DNA from: Lasiosphaeris hirsuta
Lineage: Eukaryota > Ascomycota > Sordariomycetes > Sordariales > Lasiosphaeriaceae
DNA: 64,000 bases
Direction: 5' to 3'
Assembly (NCBI GenBank): GCA_030549175.1
Contig: JAUKUA010000004.1
Span: 4,030,001-4,094,000 of the forward strand
In this document: positions 17,169-29,070 of the stretch, one piece after another
How the letters are laid out: each line of letters starts with the position of its first letter
How positions within the stretch are numbered: the first letter of the stretch is position 1
Program-made: the position numbers and the translations under genes
The notes under the pieces: generated by a model
Databases searched by the model: none
What the model was told of the DNA's origin: nothing
What the model saw: only the letters and a program-made list of their open reading frames with translations

Positions 17169-20139
17169 CTATTTGCCGTCCTCCTCGCCGCCTGCTAGAG
17201 ACTTGACCGCCGCAGAATTTTTTATCGACGGCGATATGCTAATAGCAATCTTCTTTTGCCCGGGCCCGTTCGGACTTGCATCCCGACTACCACCGAAACC
17301 CTTCTTCTTACGAAGGGCTGCGGTGCTGTGGTTGCTGGTGGAACTGCTTGCCGAGGCGCTGCTGTTTCGTCGCTTGTGATGTACTAGCTTGTCCATCACG
17401 TCGTCCTCGTCCTCCTCCCGACGCCGTTTTTCCGATAGCCGCTCGGGCGGTGGGCCGACTGCAGGGGCGCTGCCGCTGGCCGGTTCCTGATTCTCCTTCG
17501 AGTTCTCATCCGACGAGAGAGAGGCTGCGGGCGTCATCACTGCGTCCCCGTTGTCATCTCCCTCTTCGTCAGACGTGTACTCGACAAGTGGTTTCGGTGT
17601 GCTGCCGTTCGTTGTAACGCCCTGATCGGGAGTTGGCCTTGCGGGGTTCTCGTCTTCGTCGTCCGACGCGTTCCAGTACTCTTCCTGGGCGGGATCAACA
17701 GCCAGATGCTCCATCATACCTCTCGAGCCTGAGTTGGTCGGCCTCCTCCCTACTTCATCCTCGGATTCAAGGAAGTAGGGGTCGACTTGGGCAGTGTAGC
17801 CCTGTGTGTTGTCGTAACGATTTACGATTTCGCGGAACGTATCCATGTATGCGAGAGCCATAATCTTTTCACGGTAGTTTTCTACCAAGTGCTTGATTAG
17901 GTCCTTGATACTTTCCTTGTTGATGAGTGCGAAGAGATCAAGACACGCGGAACACAATAGATTGTCTCGGGGCATTGTCCGGAGTAGCACATCTAGAACG
18001 GGTCCGAGAATTTGTTTATCAGCTATGTGCTTGATGTAAAAGTCGTCTTGTAGCACTACAAGTTGTCGAAAAAATCGAATTGCGACTGTTGTGACACTTG
18101 GTTAGCCGGCGTCCAGTCAAGAGTATATGGGCTCAAAGTACCTAGCTGCAGATGCTTCTCCTTGCAAGAAAGCAGCTGATTGAAGCGCTGAGCCAAGTTA
18201 TGTTGCAGCACAAAGAACTTGCTGCGATGCTGATGCTGCCGGATATAGAAGCAGAGAATGTCGTTTAGATAGCCGAACACGCCGTCGTTTACGACACTGA
18301 ACTTCATCTCGACCCGTTTTTCAAGGTCGATCAGAGGCTTGAAGAGCCGAACGGCAGAGTGTTCATAGAAGTGAGTCAAGAATAGATCCTGCTGCGGGTC
18401 GATAGTCGGCTGACCCCTACCCCTGGGCTGGCCCACGATAAACTCTCCCCTGGCTTCTGGCGGTCCGGGCGGCGTCGGGTCGAGAAGGACCTTGAGCGCA
18501 TCCGAGACCTGGGACTTAATCCCCAGGTCTACCTCGACAAGGAGAAGGTCAATTAGGGTGTCCGTTAGTGGCATTTGCTTCTCCTGAATCTGTCGGTAGA
18601 TCGTGTGACGGATCATCTGCGGATCGTGATCGATCATTGAGACCAAAATATCCGTCGCCCCCACCCTAACTGTCACATCGAAATTCCTCAGTCCAAAATT
18701 AATGACCCGAAGAAGGCCGTGTGTGAGGAAGTTGTTGTACAAGGTCTGTCGTGCCGGCGGCTGGAGATTTTTCGCAATTGCGCAGCATTGCTGAATGAAG
18801 AGAACAGCCTCCTTCTTCCGCAGTTGCTCCTCGCTCGGATCAGCAAATATGCCAAAGAGGTCATTCAAAAAGCCACCGTTAGATTGCAAGTGCTGGACGA
18901 TATCGACCTGATTGAAGAAAATGAGCGAGTTGAGAACCGAAAACGTGGGGTCGTCCAGAATCCGTGCCAGCACGACATCTTTGAGATACTGCAACCGGTA
19001 TGTCTGATGGATCTTGCGGCGAATCTGATCGTCCTCAATCCTCACCACCTCCTTGTACCGGCCCTGGCTGTTGAGCCAGAGTCGGTGGTTGGCTTTGTGA
19101 CTCGGGAAATCGGGATCGTATTCCAGTGCGCCCACAACTCCCAACACACAGGCGTCGGATACAGCGTGCTCGATGATACTTGTGTCGTTCAGGAGGAGTA
19201 CTATCTTCATGATATTGCATAACCGGTGAAGATCCTGCAGACTCTCGAGGTCCTCGGCCATTTCCACCAAGGGAATCAGCTTGCTGATATAGTCGTCCCT
19301 CATTATGGCCTTAGCAAGAGCGTCCCTGCCGTTAGCGTTCGAACTCATAAGTCGCATATTGTTTTCCAGCTCGAGCAGTGTCCCGAGTTCTGCGGGAGGG
19401 AGTTGGATGGCAGTCGGGATATCTATGGCCAGGTCGTCAGAAAGGCCATCATCTGCAAGCAGCGAGTCAGCCGGTGCCGCCTCCCCCACAGGATAATCGT
19501 TTTCCATACCGGGGCCGCCGTTGATACCCTGAAAGGTCTGTTGTACACCGTCGATAAATCTCCTAATGAGCGCATGGTTAGTTGTGCCTATGTGCCACCA
19601 AGTCTGCCTCGGTGAAAAGCGGGGGCAAGCCAACCATATGAGTGCGCAACCCTCGGCCTCCTGGAAACTCAAGGCCATGTCGGTGCCTTGATCTGTCCAT
19701 ACGATGAGGGTATCTGCTGGACCAGTTAGACATTGCTTGCAAAAAAAAATCGCGGCATCTTGTCACACGCCTTGCTGTTTCTGGAAGCCATCGTCCTTAA
19801 CAATTTTGGTTTCGAGCAGCAGCCTCTCCTCGTCTTCTTCGGACTCCACGATTACGCGAGGTTCTTTTGGTTGGCCCTCTTCTTGCTATGCGATGGGGAG
19901 CGAATGATGTTCGCGTCAGCAAAAGGTGCTTTGTAGTAAAGCGGTGAGGCGCGACAAATCGCCACTTGCCGACGCCGGGGACATCGGTGACACAAGGCCG
20001 GAAAGGGGGGAGAATGTACCTGGACGAAGGACGCGGTGCAGAAGCCAGTGCCTCGGTCAAACCAGTCATTGTTACGGAGCTCGTAGACCTTGACACGCTT
20101 CTTGTCGGTTGTCTGATGAGGCACGGATTGTGCCATCAT
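17169..20139 (-). CDS. psy2: Protein phosphatase 4 regulatory subunit 3 (Psy2/SMEK)
   Basis: Psy2 recruits the PP4 catalytic subunit to substrates in DNA-damage recovery and growth control. Exons are 20139..20020, 19885..19771, 19713..18142 and 18085..17169, giving 907 residues. The N-terminal EVH1-like domain reads DKKRVKVYELRNNDWFDRG, then VIVESEEDEERLLLETKIV, DTLIVWTDQGTDMALSFQE and EGCALIWL. The SMK-1 and armadillo-like core follows (LPLVEMAEDLESLQDLHRLC, ILDDPTFSVLNSLIFFNQVD, CKEKHLQLVAIRFFRQLVVL, DDFYIKHIADKQILGPVLDV). The last 220 residues are acidic and Ser-rich with a basic patch (KRRREEDEDD), as in the family. Intron 2, 19770..19714, needs a GC donor to keep QKQQDTLIVW in frame. The frame is open back to an ATG at 20265, which would add 42 residues; the ATG at 20139 is preferred because it lies next to the conserved domain. 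Confidence 0.9.
19714..19770 (-). other. GC-AG intron in psy2
   Basis: 57-nt intron with donor CAAG|GCGTGT, a TCTAACT branch site and acceptor AGCAG. Only the GC donor joins QKQQ to DTLIVWT in frame; a GT two bases downstream puts the next exon out of frame. Confidence 0.7.
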
Positions 20140-21869
20140 CGACGATTCGAGGGCCCCCTCTGGGACGACGCAGCCGTTGCAGTTGAGTAAGTCTGGCGTA
20201 GGATCTATGTACTGCTGGAGAGAGAGGTCGGGTGTGGACGGGGAGAGAAGAGCAAGAGCCGCCACCTTATCGAACGCCCTCGTCGCGCGCGCTCGTGATG
20301 AAGCGCGCTCTTTTTTTTTGTGGATGGCGTGGCAGTCGGCGGAGACCGTGCGTTTTGAGGATGAGGTGGAGAAATCGAGTCGATCGCTTGCTTGCTTCGC
20401 AGTCGCTCGGCGATTCGTCCTGTCGTAGCTCGAAAAATTGGTGACGTCGAAGAAGAAAAAATAGTCCGATGTCCCGACCGATCAGGGAGCCATCAGGTTT
20501 CGGACAGATGAGTATGCCTGGTCCGATTTGCGATCAGGCAGAGCGAGCGAGACTTGGCGCAGCAAAAAACAAATGGTCGGAGGTCGACAAACACACCAGC
20601 ACCGGGTGGCTATTGCAGGAGATGCGCGACGTACGGCAGTGTCGATGCGGTCACAGAGCGATGAATGGCGATGAAGTCTTTAGGCCGTCAGTCAACTCTG
20701 CAGGCGCAAGGTTGCGATGGGTGAAGGGCGGAGGCGTGATCGCTTTTCCGCTTGGTCGGGCCCAGAAAAGCCTAGCGCCAGCTACCCTTGCTTGCTGCCT
20801 TCTGGAGCCGAATTTTGGTGCGTCAGTGCGTCGAAGCGCCGGCTCTTTGGCAGAGGCTTAAATAAGCGCGGCCATTGGAAGTCCCTCCTGCGTTCATGTC
20901 TCTCAGATTCTGGCATAATTTTATCTCACACATGCATGCCTCGGCCCCCCATTGCTGCGCACGCTTTGCACGCTCACCACTGACGGCGCTGACGTCGCCC
21001 CATATCCCGCCATCTCTAATATTCGCCCCCAACACGCGACTACAGCATGGTTGACAAACCGTTGTGCCGTCTCTCCACCTTGGCCGTTCCTACCTCCCCA
21101 CCACCGGGTCGGCCTTGGCTTGATCGGCTTCGTGGTAAACGATAGGAAGACGTTGAACAGTCCGCCAGGCCGTTCCCAAAACGCCCAACCAGCGCTGTCG
21201 TCAGACTCCCCGATCTACTAGCCCTGAGAAATGGAACCCCCACCTCACGGGCCGGCCGCCAATGCCTGCCGAAATGCTTGGTCCCCGGCATTTGTTTATT
21301 AGTCAAGGTAGATAACAACTGGCTGCCATGTTGTGATATGAACTACTACCCGTAGAATCCCTGCCATGTGCATTATTGATTGACTAGATGCTACTCATTT
21401 CTATCGAGTTTTGTTTCACGTCGTATGTCTCACTGCCATTCTGATATCAACGGTTCATCCCTTTCAAGTACGAGGCTAACATTGCGCCACATCCCCTTCT
21501 TGACATGTCGCATCATTATCACCTAAATACATGGACCTATTCCCGTCTTCCAACCGATTGAACCTCATTGTCTTTTTTATCTCCACTAGCTGAATTACCA
21601 TTCATCATTATTGTCAAATCGAACCAAGAAAGGGGTTCTTTCGTGCCTTATTCAGTTGGTGTTGATGGACAAGGGTGACAACGGAATATCAACATTATTG
21701 TTTCGTCCCTTAAGGATAAATAGGAGTAGTCAGTTCCGTTGATTCCAGCGGAGGCTTTTCGCCCCAAGCCTATATAAGTCACAGTGGTTTCAGCAATGCC
21801 TCACACGTGGCTGTGGCAAGCACAACAAACACTCTTTCGCTGCCACATCGGCACTCGCACAGATAACCA

Positions 21870-21887
21870 CGCCCCCTATTGGGGGCG
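21870..21887. repeat. Perfect 7-bp GC-rich hairpin
   Basis: CGCCCCC, a TATT loop, then GGGGGCG, about 100 bp downstream of a TATATAAG. Confidence 0.7.
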
Positions 21888-22477
21888 AATGGCATCCCGC
21901 GATGGGTGGTGCTGTTGGTTTTTATGTGCAAATGTCGCATAGCTGCTTCGTCGGGCTGAATCTGAATGCTGGTTTCCGAGCCCGATATTTGTGCTTTCTA
22001 ATAGTAGAGTAGTAGTCGTAGGGGTCCGTATCTCTCCCGGCCGTGAACACCACACCTTGCTCGCCGGAACGAGCGGGACGAGAAAATGACAAGTGACAAG
22101 GATACATCCGAATGCTCATGCAGGCTGCAGGAGGCTGAAAGTGAGACTTTGGATTGCTGGGGCCCCAGGAACCGAGAAAAAAGCTGAGATGCAAGCCCCA
22201 GCAGCAGCTAAGGAGCTACGCCAATCACCAACAACTCCCGTAGCCCCCGGTAATAGCATAGGTAGGTTTTGTAGTTATTCTAAATGCATTTTGGTAATAT
22301 CCTGTTGCCTTTGAAAGCCTCTTTTGCGCTCAGCTCTGAGGGGGTGCCTGCAAGCACTTATCAGCCTATATGATACACACACATAGGTAGGGATTATGGT
22401 TACAATTACAGTGCACAAAGTCAGGATGGTTAATACCTCAAAGCGGGATGCTGCACTACAGAAAGGGGTCCACTAAA

Positions 22478-22493
22478 GCCCGCTGCAGCGGGC
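22478..22493. repeat. Perfect 16-bp palindrome
   Basis: GCCCGCTGCAGCGGGC. The half-site AGCGGG recurs nearby at about 22442 and 22529. Confidence 0.8.
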
Positions 22494-24160
22494 GAACCGT
22501 CGATATTTCTTTGGACCTAACCACGTCAAAAGCGGGCTAACCAGAAGCCTGGGAAGTGCCCGGCTTTCTCACCGAGATTGAGATTCAACTTGACAGTGCA
22601 TGAAAATGAAATGCTACCGATTGAATGAAGTCTCGATCTATAAAGGACGGAGGTGTTCAAGTAATTGCCCAGCCACGAATTCTTTTCCTTGTAAATTCGG
22701 CAGGGGCGCGGCTACGTTAACTTGATCGTCCTCACAAACAACCACCAATCCTCCGTCTCAGTCTCAGTCTCCGTTTTAGCTCCGTCAAGATGGGATGGCT
22801 GATGCATCGCGCGCGCTAGCAGCATAGAGCCGGCACCCCCAATGCCCAGCACACTACGGCCTGACAAAATCACTGATACGAGAAATCTGCCTTTTTTTCA
22901 CTGTGGGTTTTTGTTGTGGACGCAACGCCAGACATCGAGTCCCACTCTTCTATCTTCCCACGATGAAACCCAACGCAAGATCTGGCCAGGGTGCCTTGCT
23001 CCCATCCCACTGTCTCCCAGGCCAAAGGGGGGACAGAAAAACTGTGTTGCAAAGGCGACGGAAACCGCCTGCCTTCTCCCGGATGTCCCTGGGCGGCCCG
23101 GCTGATGAATGCTGGTCTCGATGCTGAAACCAAACATGCTAACATGATGGCAGTTGTTCAGCAGTTGTCGATGCTAGTGGCTAGCTGGCGCGAGGAGCAC
23201 GGCGGGAGCAACGGTTTTGCGCCCATGGTGTGCTGGCTTTCCCACCTCAGTATTGGCCTTCGTCCGATCCGACAATGGACAGCAGGAACCAAGAACGCCG
23301 ATGCAGTCCACTGATGCATCCGTGAAGGCGTTATCCATTATTGGTGGCACCAAATGAGTGCCCGGGAGCCACCCTGGACCGTTGGGTCAAGGATGCCTAT
23401 GCGTATTGGCGGCCCCTACTGTCGTGTTCCGATCTCCTTGCACTCGAGCCCGTCGGCCTAGGGCGGGCTGTTTATTGCTGGCGCCGATTCGATCTACCCG
23501 GTTGCAGTCGTCTCTTCTATGCAGGCTTCCCGCTCCTCCTAGCGGGCCACCGCCCAGTCTGTGGTTGGATCTTTTTCCTCCTCCTCCTCCTAAGTATTGA
23601 CCCCTTCAGCATACAAGTACCCGCTCTCATGCTCTCCCAGGAGAAGCCATGCAGTCTCTTCTTCAAGCTCCCCCTTTTCAACTTGCCAAGCATTGGGTGC
23701 GGTCCAGTCTTGGAAGGGCCTTGGATTGAACGAAGGCTTGAGGAACTTATCTTAAAATACCCGTCCCCGAGACCTTTATTCTATAACTTGTCTTGACCAC
23801 CCCAGTTTGCCTTGGTAGGCAAATTTGTGGCCTCAAATTTATATCACTCGCTAATCCCCTGTCCCCCTCATGCACCTTAATACTGCCTAATATCCATCTG
23901 CATCTGCTACCCGACGCCCCATCCCCAACTGCTTGGATCAGGCGTCTGGACAAACTTGAGCTCGCCCAACTAGTCTCGTGGCGCGTGACGTCGTACGGGT
24001 CGCCAACTCCAGTCCCCCGCGTTCCCGTCGGCGATTTTGTATCACTGTCCTGCCTTTAGTATCACGAATCACCCCGCAGCTCTCAATATTCCTGGCTGTT
24101 TCACACTTTGAAAGGACACAGGCTGCGGTGGCCGGTTCAGTCGCCTCGCAGCTGCCCGTC

Positions 24161-25432
24161 ATGTCAGTCTTCTCCATGATCCAACGAAGCCGCCAGGCCG
24201 CAAAGGAGCGACGCACAAAGCAAGCAGAGTCGAAGAAGGAAGAGGACAAGACACCATATCGACACGTTCCAAAGCACGCCGCCATTGATGCCCTTTCCGG
24301 TGGACCCGCCTCCTTTCGGGACGGCGATAGGCCAGCGATCCTCGAGCAGAACCAGAGACGAAGCATGATGACGGCGAGCGGCGTCGGCATGTCGAACATG
24401 TCGAGCATGTCGAGCATGTCAGGCATGTTGACGCCAGTCCACGACGGCCTGCCTCGGGCCCATAGCGCTCTTTCACGCGTGTCGTACCCCTCCATTTCTG
24501 CGACACCGGTGGTTCGGCTGTCGCGGAACTACAGCTACAACAGTATGGCGTCCGGTTGGTTCAGCCCAGCCCCAGTATCGGGGAAAGGAAAAGAGGTCGA
24601 GAGAATCATTGATTCTGGTTGCGCTAGCCGGTCGTCGAGCAAAGGATCCCTCAGCCGGATGCCCCTCGACGGTTTTGCAGGCAACAAAGACCCGGCAATC
24701 CCTCCGATGGAAAGCTCCAGCTGCTCAAACAGTTCTCAGGGGGACCTGGAAATAAGGCCTGTCAAGCCCCGCGGGCCTGCCGCATCTACAAATATTGCCT
24801 CAAGTAAGCCCTTCAATGATGCTGGCTCTTTCCACCGACTTCACCCTGGACACTCTCGCAGGGGTTCGGGGTCGGCTTCTGGCCCAAACGTCCTGAACAG
24901 ACGGATAAGTAGCGCTTCGCTAGCCGCTGGCATCCCACTGGTCTCAGCGCCTTTACCGATGCAGTATGGCTCGGCCACCTCATTCAACCCTTCGGCAGCC
25001 AGCTCAATATCGGCAACATCAGTTGCCCCCACCACTGCCAAGGTCCCAAGTCCAGTCCCACATACCCTCATGGGGGATAATTCCGACGCAACCAACGCTT
25101 TCGAAACCCCATATCAAGACACGACAACTCTGCCTAGGCAGAGGGGCTGGGCGTCGTCGAAGGCTACGCGGTTCGCCGAGCTGGAGACTATGCTCGAAGT
25201 CCCCAACTCGAAAGGGGCATCCAACTCGATGATGGAGGAGACTAGGGAGGAGACGCGAGCGACCTCTGTCGTGCCCGCCCAGCCGACAGACTTTGATCAA
25301 TCCAGCTTCCCCGCGCCACAGGCACCGATTCTCCCCCCGCCAAAGACAAGAAAGCTTTCCAAGATGCCGAGTGCAAATAATAAAAGTCGGTGGTCGCTTA
25401 GGAGCAGTAAAAGTCCTGCGGTGGCGGCCTGA
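24161..25432 (+). CDS. Fungal protein with PYRHVPKHAAIDALSG motif, mostly disordered
   Basis: A single exon; the ATG at 24161 (MSVFSMIQRSRQAAKERR) gives 423 residues. The frame is open upstream to 23978, but that extension is not protein-like and is read as leader. After a basic Lys/Arg/Glu helix (about 8-30) comes TPYRHVPKHAAIDALSG (about 31-47), which I believe recurs in many Pezizomycotina proteins but whose role I cannot name. The rest is Ser/Pro-rich and disordered, with a short Met-Ser repeat near residue 77, a helical ATRFAELETMLEVPN near 340, and a Ser/Arg/Lys-rich C-terminus (SRWSLRSSKSP). No enzyme or transmembrane signature is visible; a cytoskeletal or signalling adaptor is possible but unproven. 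Confidence 0.72.
   Translation: MSVFSMIQRSRQAAKERRTKQAESKKEEDKTPYRHVPKHAAIDALSGGPASFRDGDRPAILEQNQRRSMMTASGVGMSNMSSMSSMSGMLTPVHDGLPRAHSALSRVSYPSISATPVVRLSRNYSYNSMASGWFSPAPVSGKGKEVERIIDSGCASRSSSKGSLSRMPLDGFAGNKDPAIPPMESSSCSNSSQGDLEIRPVKPRGPAASTNIASSKPFNDAGSFHRLHPGHSRRGSGSASGPNVLNRRISSASLAAGIPLVSAPLPMQYGSATSFNPSAASSISATSVAPTTAKVPSPVPHTLMGDNSDATNAFETPYQDTTTLPRQRGWASSKATRFAELETMLEVPNSKGASNSMMEETREETRATSVVPAQPTDFDQSSFPAPQAPILPPPKTRKLSKMPSANNKSRWSLRSSKSPAVAA
24389..24427 (+). repeat. 9-nt tandem repeat (Met-Ser)
   Basis: About four imperfect copies of ATGTCGAGC in frame within the 423-residue protein, giving MSNMSSMSSMSGM. Confidence 0.75.
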
Positions 25433-27237
25433 GTGGATTGTGGCGGTTGGTACTCAGGACACATGGAAGATTGGGTACATATAATGGATGGTGTACTACG
25501 AAGCAGATTATGCCGCTATGTGGGTTTTATTTTATTTTATAACTGGTTAGGACGACGTTAAAGGTGTTGGGCCTAATATATGGGAAGTGGTGTTGCGCTC
25601 AATGATAGACTTAGAGTGGGTTAGGCCACGGCATTTAGGGAAAGAAACCGGTACCCAGATATCTTTTCTCGCTCTTGAATATACGGGCTGCGACAAGTAT
25701 TACCCCGTTGCAACTTGACTAGTTTGTAGGTCCTCATGACTCGGTATGAAATAATGAGAAGCAAAAGGTAGCAATGTCGCATCGTTGAAAAGGGGTGCAG
25801 TAATGGCATCCCGTGTATCTTAACTTGCCCAATGCCACCTGCTTTGGGTGTCAGCTGAGCACCATGTGCTTACCGTATCCTCACTCCTGCACTATGCAGT
25901 TGGGAATATTACGTAGTAGAAGGATTGCCATTTCCAGACTTGTGCCCCTATTTGGGCACAGCTTTGCGAATGGCTATCCGCGTTTTTGAGTCCACTGACT
26001 ACCATTGAGTCAATGCCCTTACCAAGAGAGGAAGAGTTCAGTTGGCAGCGTGGGGGGACTACAACGCACCTCTAATTGTTTCCAATGTCCTTTCTCCATT
26101 CATGGAGATGACGTGTTCGTTTTGCGTGCTTACGCTGCCGATTGCTTTTCATGCTCAAGCGGCTTATATCTTGCATCGCAGGGCAGCCTCAGATGCCGAG
26201 ACAGCAATTGGAAGCCAAAGAGAGTTCTTACCCGCCCTGCGCGGGGAACCCCAGTGGAGGCCTGCAGGCGCCACCAAGCCACTTGTCTGGCATAGCACAC
26301 CAGGTCGAAAATGGGACCTGGAACCTGCCGAGTTGTGATCCTACTTCGAGACTTAGAAACACGGCGCAACAGTGCTCAAACACCCTAGGCTTCTTTGGTT
26401 CGCGTGCAGCTGCCTCATATTTGGCTGTTTTGGTTGTAAGGTAACCAAAAGCTATAATTCCATCTGGTCAGAACAAAATAGACCGAGAGTTAAGGGTAGC
26501 CAAGGCGGCGAGATAAATGCTTGTTTTATCGCAAGAGACCTGGTGATGAAAAGGAGGTGTTGGACATTTGGGACCCTAAGTGGGTCCTGCCGGTTTGTGG
26601 GGGACGGGATGCTTCCATATTTTTAGGCACCATTTCCAGAGGTTCTCGCGCACCGTTTGACTAGCGTCCGTTTCGTCCAAAGAATTTGCACCAACAGTAC
26701 CAAACACAGTTATGACTATTGCAGACTTTGCGTTTGAAGATTTGGCACATATTAAGTATGGCACATATTGAGGTAGACCCTTGATCGTCATATCTGAGCC
26801 TCGTCTAGTAGGAAATACCTCAGACATTGGCAGCCCCTCGTGTCGCGATGAATTCCTGTTCGGCCTACGGCACCTAGAGGCGGCCTGCAGATGGCGCCGG
26901 AAGGCATGCGAAACAGAGCTGGGGGACCTGGACCCCAGTCCCCACGATGACCTACACGATTAACAGGGGTCCACAGCGAGCTATTCGCTAGCCTTGCGCG
27001 CCACATTTCCTAAATGTTGTCGTGGCATCTGCGAAGAGCGTAAGCCTTGCCATTTTCCCCCATGCTTCCCGTATCATTTCCCATGCTGTGATTCCGTGAT
27101 TCCCATTGACACAGCGGCGACGAACTCCCAGTGCTGGTCCATGTGGCTTCCATGTGTCCCTGAATTTGACTTATTCGCGGTCTAGCTGCCGCTGTTCCTT
27201 CACTGCTATTCGCCCGTTCGCCCGTTCGCGCACGGCA
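25433..27237. other. Intergenic between the 423-aa gene and alg5
   Basis: 1.8 kb. Short frames on both strands show no recognisable sequence. The right end should contain the alg5 promoter. Confidence 0.45.
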
Positions 27238-28685
27238 ATGGTGTCCGTCAGGCAGATCATCAGCGCACCGGTGCACCTGCTCTGGCTTCTCTACGAGACC
27301 GCGTGGGCGACACCCGCCCATTTGCTCTTCTTGATTTCTGTCTTTCTTTCTATTTTTTCCCTCGTCGCTGTAAGAATGCGCTTCGTCCCCCCCCCCCCCC
27401 CCAGTGCGTCCTTGCAAGGCGGGTTAGCTGACACGGCCGCTGTATCGCGGCATCGTAGCTCTATGCCGGCCTGCACCTAGTCGCGCCCAAGCCTCGAGCG
27501 CCCTTCCCTTCCGAAAAGACCTACATAACCACCAACCCCGATGGCACCACGAGCAAGCCGCGCCAGCTCCCCTGCTGGTACGACCGCTGGCGCGCCGAAA
27601 GCCACCTCAAACAGTCGTACCCGACTATCCCCGCCGGCTTCCATGTGCCGGACACAGGCGTCATCGAGCCGGCCGAGGTCGCTATGAGCGTTGTGATCCC
27701 AGCTTACAACGAGGCCGGCCGCATCATCCCGACCCTCGAGGAGATGGTCGAGTACCTCGACGAGCGCTTCGGCCGGCCCGCCATACCCACAAAAGGAGGC
27801 AAGCTGCCCTCCCGCGCCGGCACGCCCAGCTCTGGCACGACGACACCGCACCGGCTCTTTTTCAAGAATCGCGGTTCCACAGCTATGACCGCTCGGCCGC
27901 CCGCAACCGGCTACGAGATCATAATCATCAACGACGAGAGCAAGGACCGGACGGTGGAGGTGGCGCTTGAGTTCTCGCGCAAGCACGGCCTGCACGATAT
28001 CATTCGGGTGGTAACTCTCACCAAGAATCGGGGCAAGGGCGGCGGTGTCACCCACGGTCTGCGCCACATCCGGGGCGAGTACGCCATCTTTGCCGACGCC
28101 GATGGCGCATCGCGGTTCAGCGATCTTGGTAAGCTGCTCGAGGGGTGCGAGGACGTGGTCGACGGCTCGAAAAGGGGCGTGGCGATCGGTAGTCGGGGGC
28201 ACCTCGTCGGGAGCGAGGCCGTGGTGAAGGCAAGTTGTCGTATCTACACCCAAACCTTCGTTCACTCAGTTAACCAATCCCAGCGCTCCATGATCCGCAA
28301 CTTCCTCATGCGCTCCTTCCACTTCGTCCTCATGATCCTGACCCCGCCCGCGACGTCGCGCATCCGCGACACGCAGTGCGGCTTCAAGCTGTTCTCCCGC
28401 GCCGCCCTGCCTGACATCATCCCGTACATGCACTCGGAGGGCTGGATCTTCGACATTGAGATGCTGATGCTGGCCGAGTCGGCGCCCGCCACCCCCGTCA
28501 TGGCGAGCGATGGCTCCGTCATCGGCACCAGCTACGGCATCAAAGTGGCCGAGGTGCCCATTGCATGGCACGAGGTGGAGGGTAGCAAGATGAACCTGGT
28601 GCAGGACAGCATCAAGATGGCCATTGGATTGGCTGTGCTTAGGGCAAGCTGGATGCTGGGGGTGTATCGAAGGCGGTTGACTTGA
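27238..28685 (+). CDS. alg5: Dolichyl-phosphate beta-glucosyltransferase Alg5 (three exons)
   Basis: Alg5 transfers glucose from UDP-glucose to dolichyl phosphate at the ER membrane; Dol-P-Glc then supplies the final glucoses of the N-glycan precursor. Exons are 27238..27369, 27459..28229 and 28284..28685, giving 434 residues. The N-terminal membrane helix (LLFLISVFLSIFSLVALYAG, residues about 29-48) is followed by the GT2 domain: MSVVIPAYNEAGRI (near 120), IIIINDESKDRT, VVTLTKNRGKGGGVTHGL, the metal-binding-type YAIFADADGASRFSDL, RIRDTQCGFKLFSR and MHSEGWIFDIEMLML. A low-complexity insert (about 157-183) splits the domain. Intron 1 carries a 16-C run. Intron 2 is a 54-nt stop-free GC-AG intron; removing it restores the conserved VVKRS junction. 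The gene is convergent with erg1. Confidence 0.9.
27387..27402 (+). repeat. 16-nt poly-C tract in alg5 intron 1
   Basis: Uninterrupted run of 16 C between the GTAAGA donor and the GCTGACA branch site. Confidence 0.9.
28230..28283 (+). other. GC-AG intron in alg5
   Basis: 54-nt intron with donor AAG|GCAAGT (the consensus for GC introns) and acceptor TCCCAG. Its length is a multiple of three with no stop, so unspliced translation adds 18 residues (starting ASCRIYTQ) in the middle of a conserved block. Confidence 0.8.
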
Positions 28686-29070
28686 TGATATTTTCATCAT
28701 TGTATATACCATTTATAGCTACCTAACCTGGGTTGGGTAGACACAGGGAGCCTAGCTGAAGCGGTAGAAAATACCGCGTCGAATTTTTATGCTGTATGTG
28801 ACTGACCATTGCCCCTGCTATCGTCTCTATGTATTATCAAGCATATCAAGTTACACACCGGGGTAGTATGGACTGGAAAAAGACGGGTCGCTGCCCATCC
28901 CATAACATCTCTCATTACCATTAAGTAGATATACCAAAGTCTAATATTTTACAAGAATCTCTGAAGCGTATGTCTCCGAGTTGTTCACTGGTGTATTCCA
29001 CACAGGAATCAGCCATCGTCATATACCGTCCTCCCAACTCCCAACCCCCTTTCAACATCTCTCGGAGGTC
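28686..29070. terminator. Convergent 3' region of alg5 and erg1
   Basis: 385 bp, AT-rich, between two convergent stop codons; presumably holds both polyadenylation sites. Confidence 0.5.

Larger units (their letters stand above)
20140..24160. other. Long gene-poor region upstream of psy2 and of the 423-aa gene
   Basis: About 4 kb without a gene I can support. TGACGTCG motifs (CRE-like) occur at 20442 and 20990. A TATATAAG at 21771 precedes a 48-codon frame at 21796-21942. Inverted repeats lie at 21870-21887 and 22478-22493. The right 1.3 kb is pyrimidine-rich and probably forms the promoter and 5' UTR of the gene at 24161. Confidence 0.45.
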
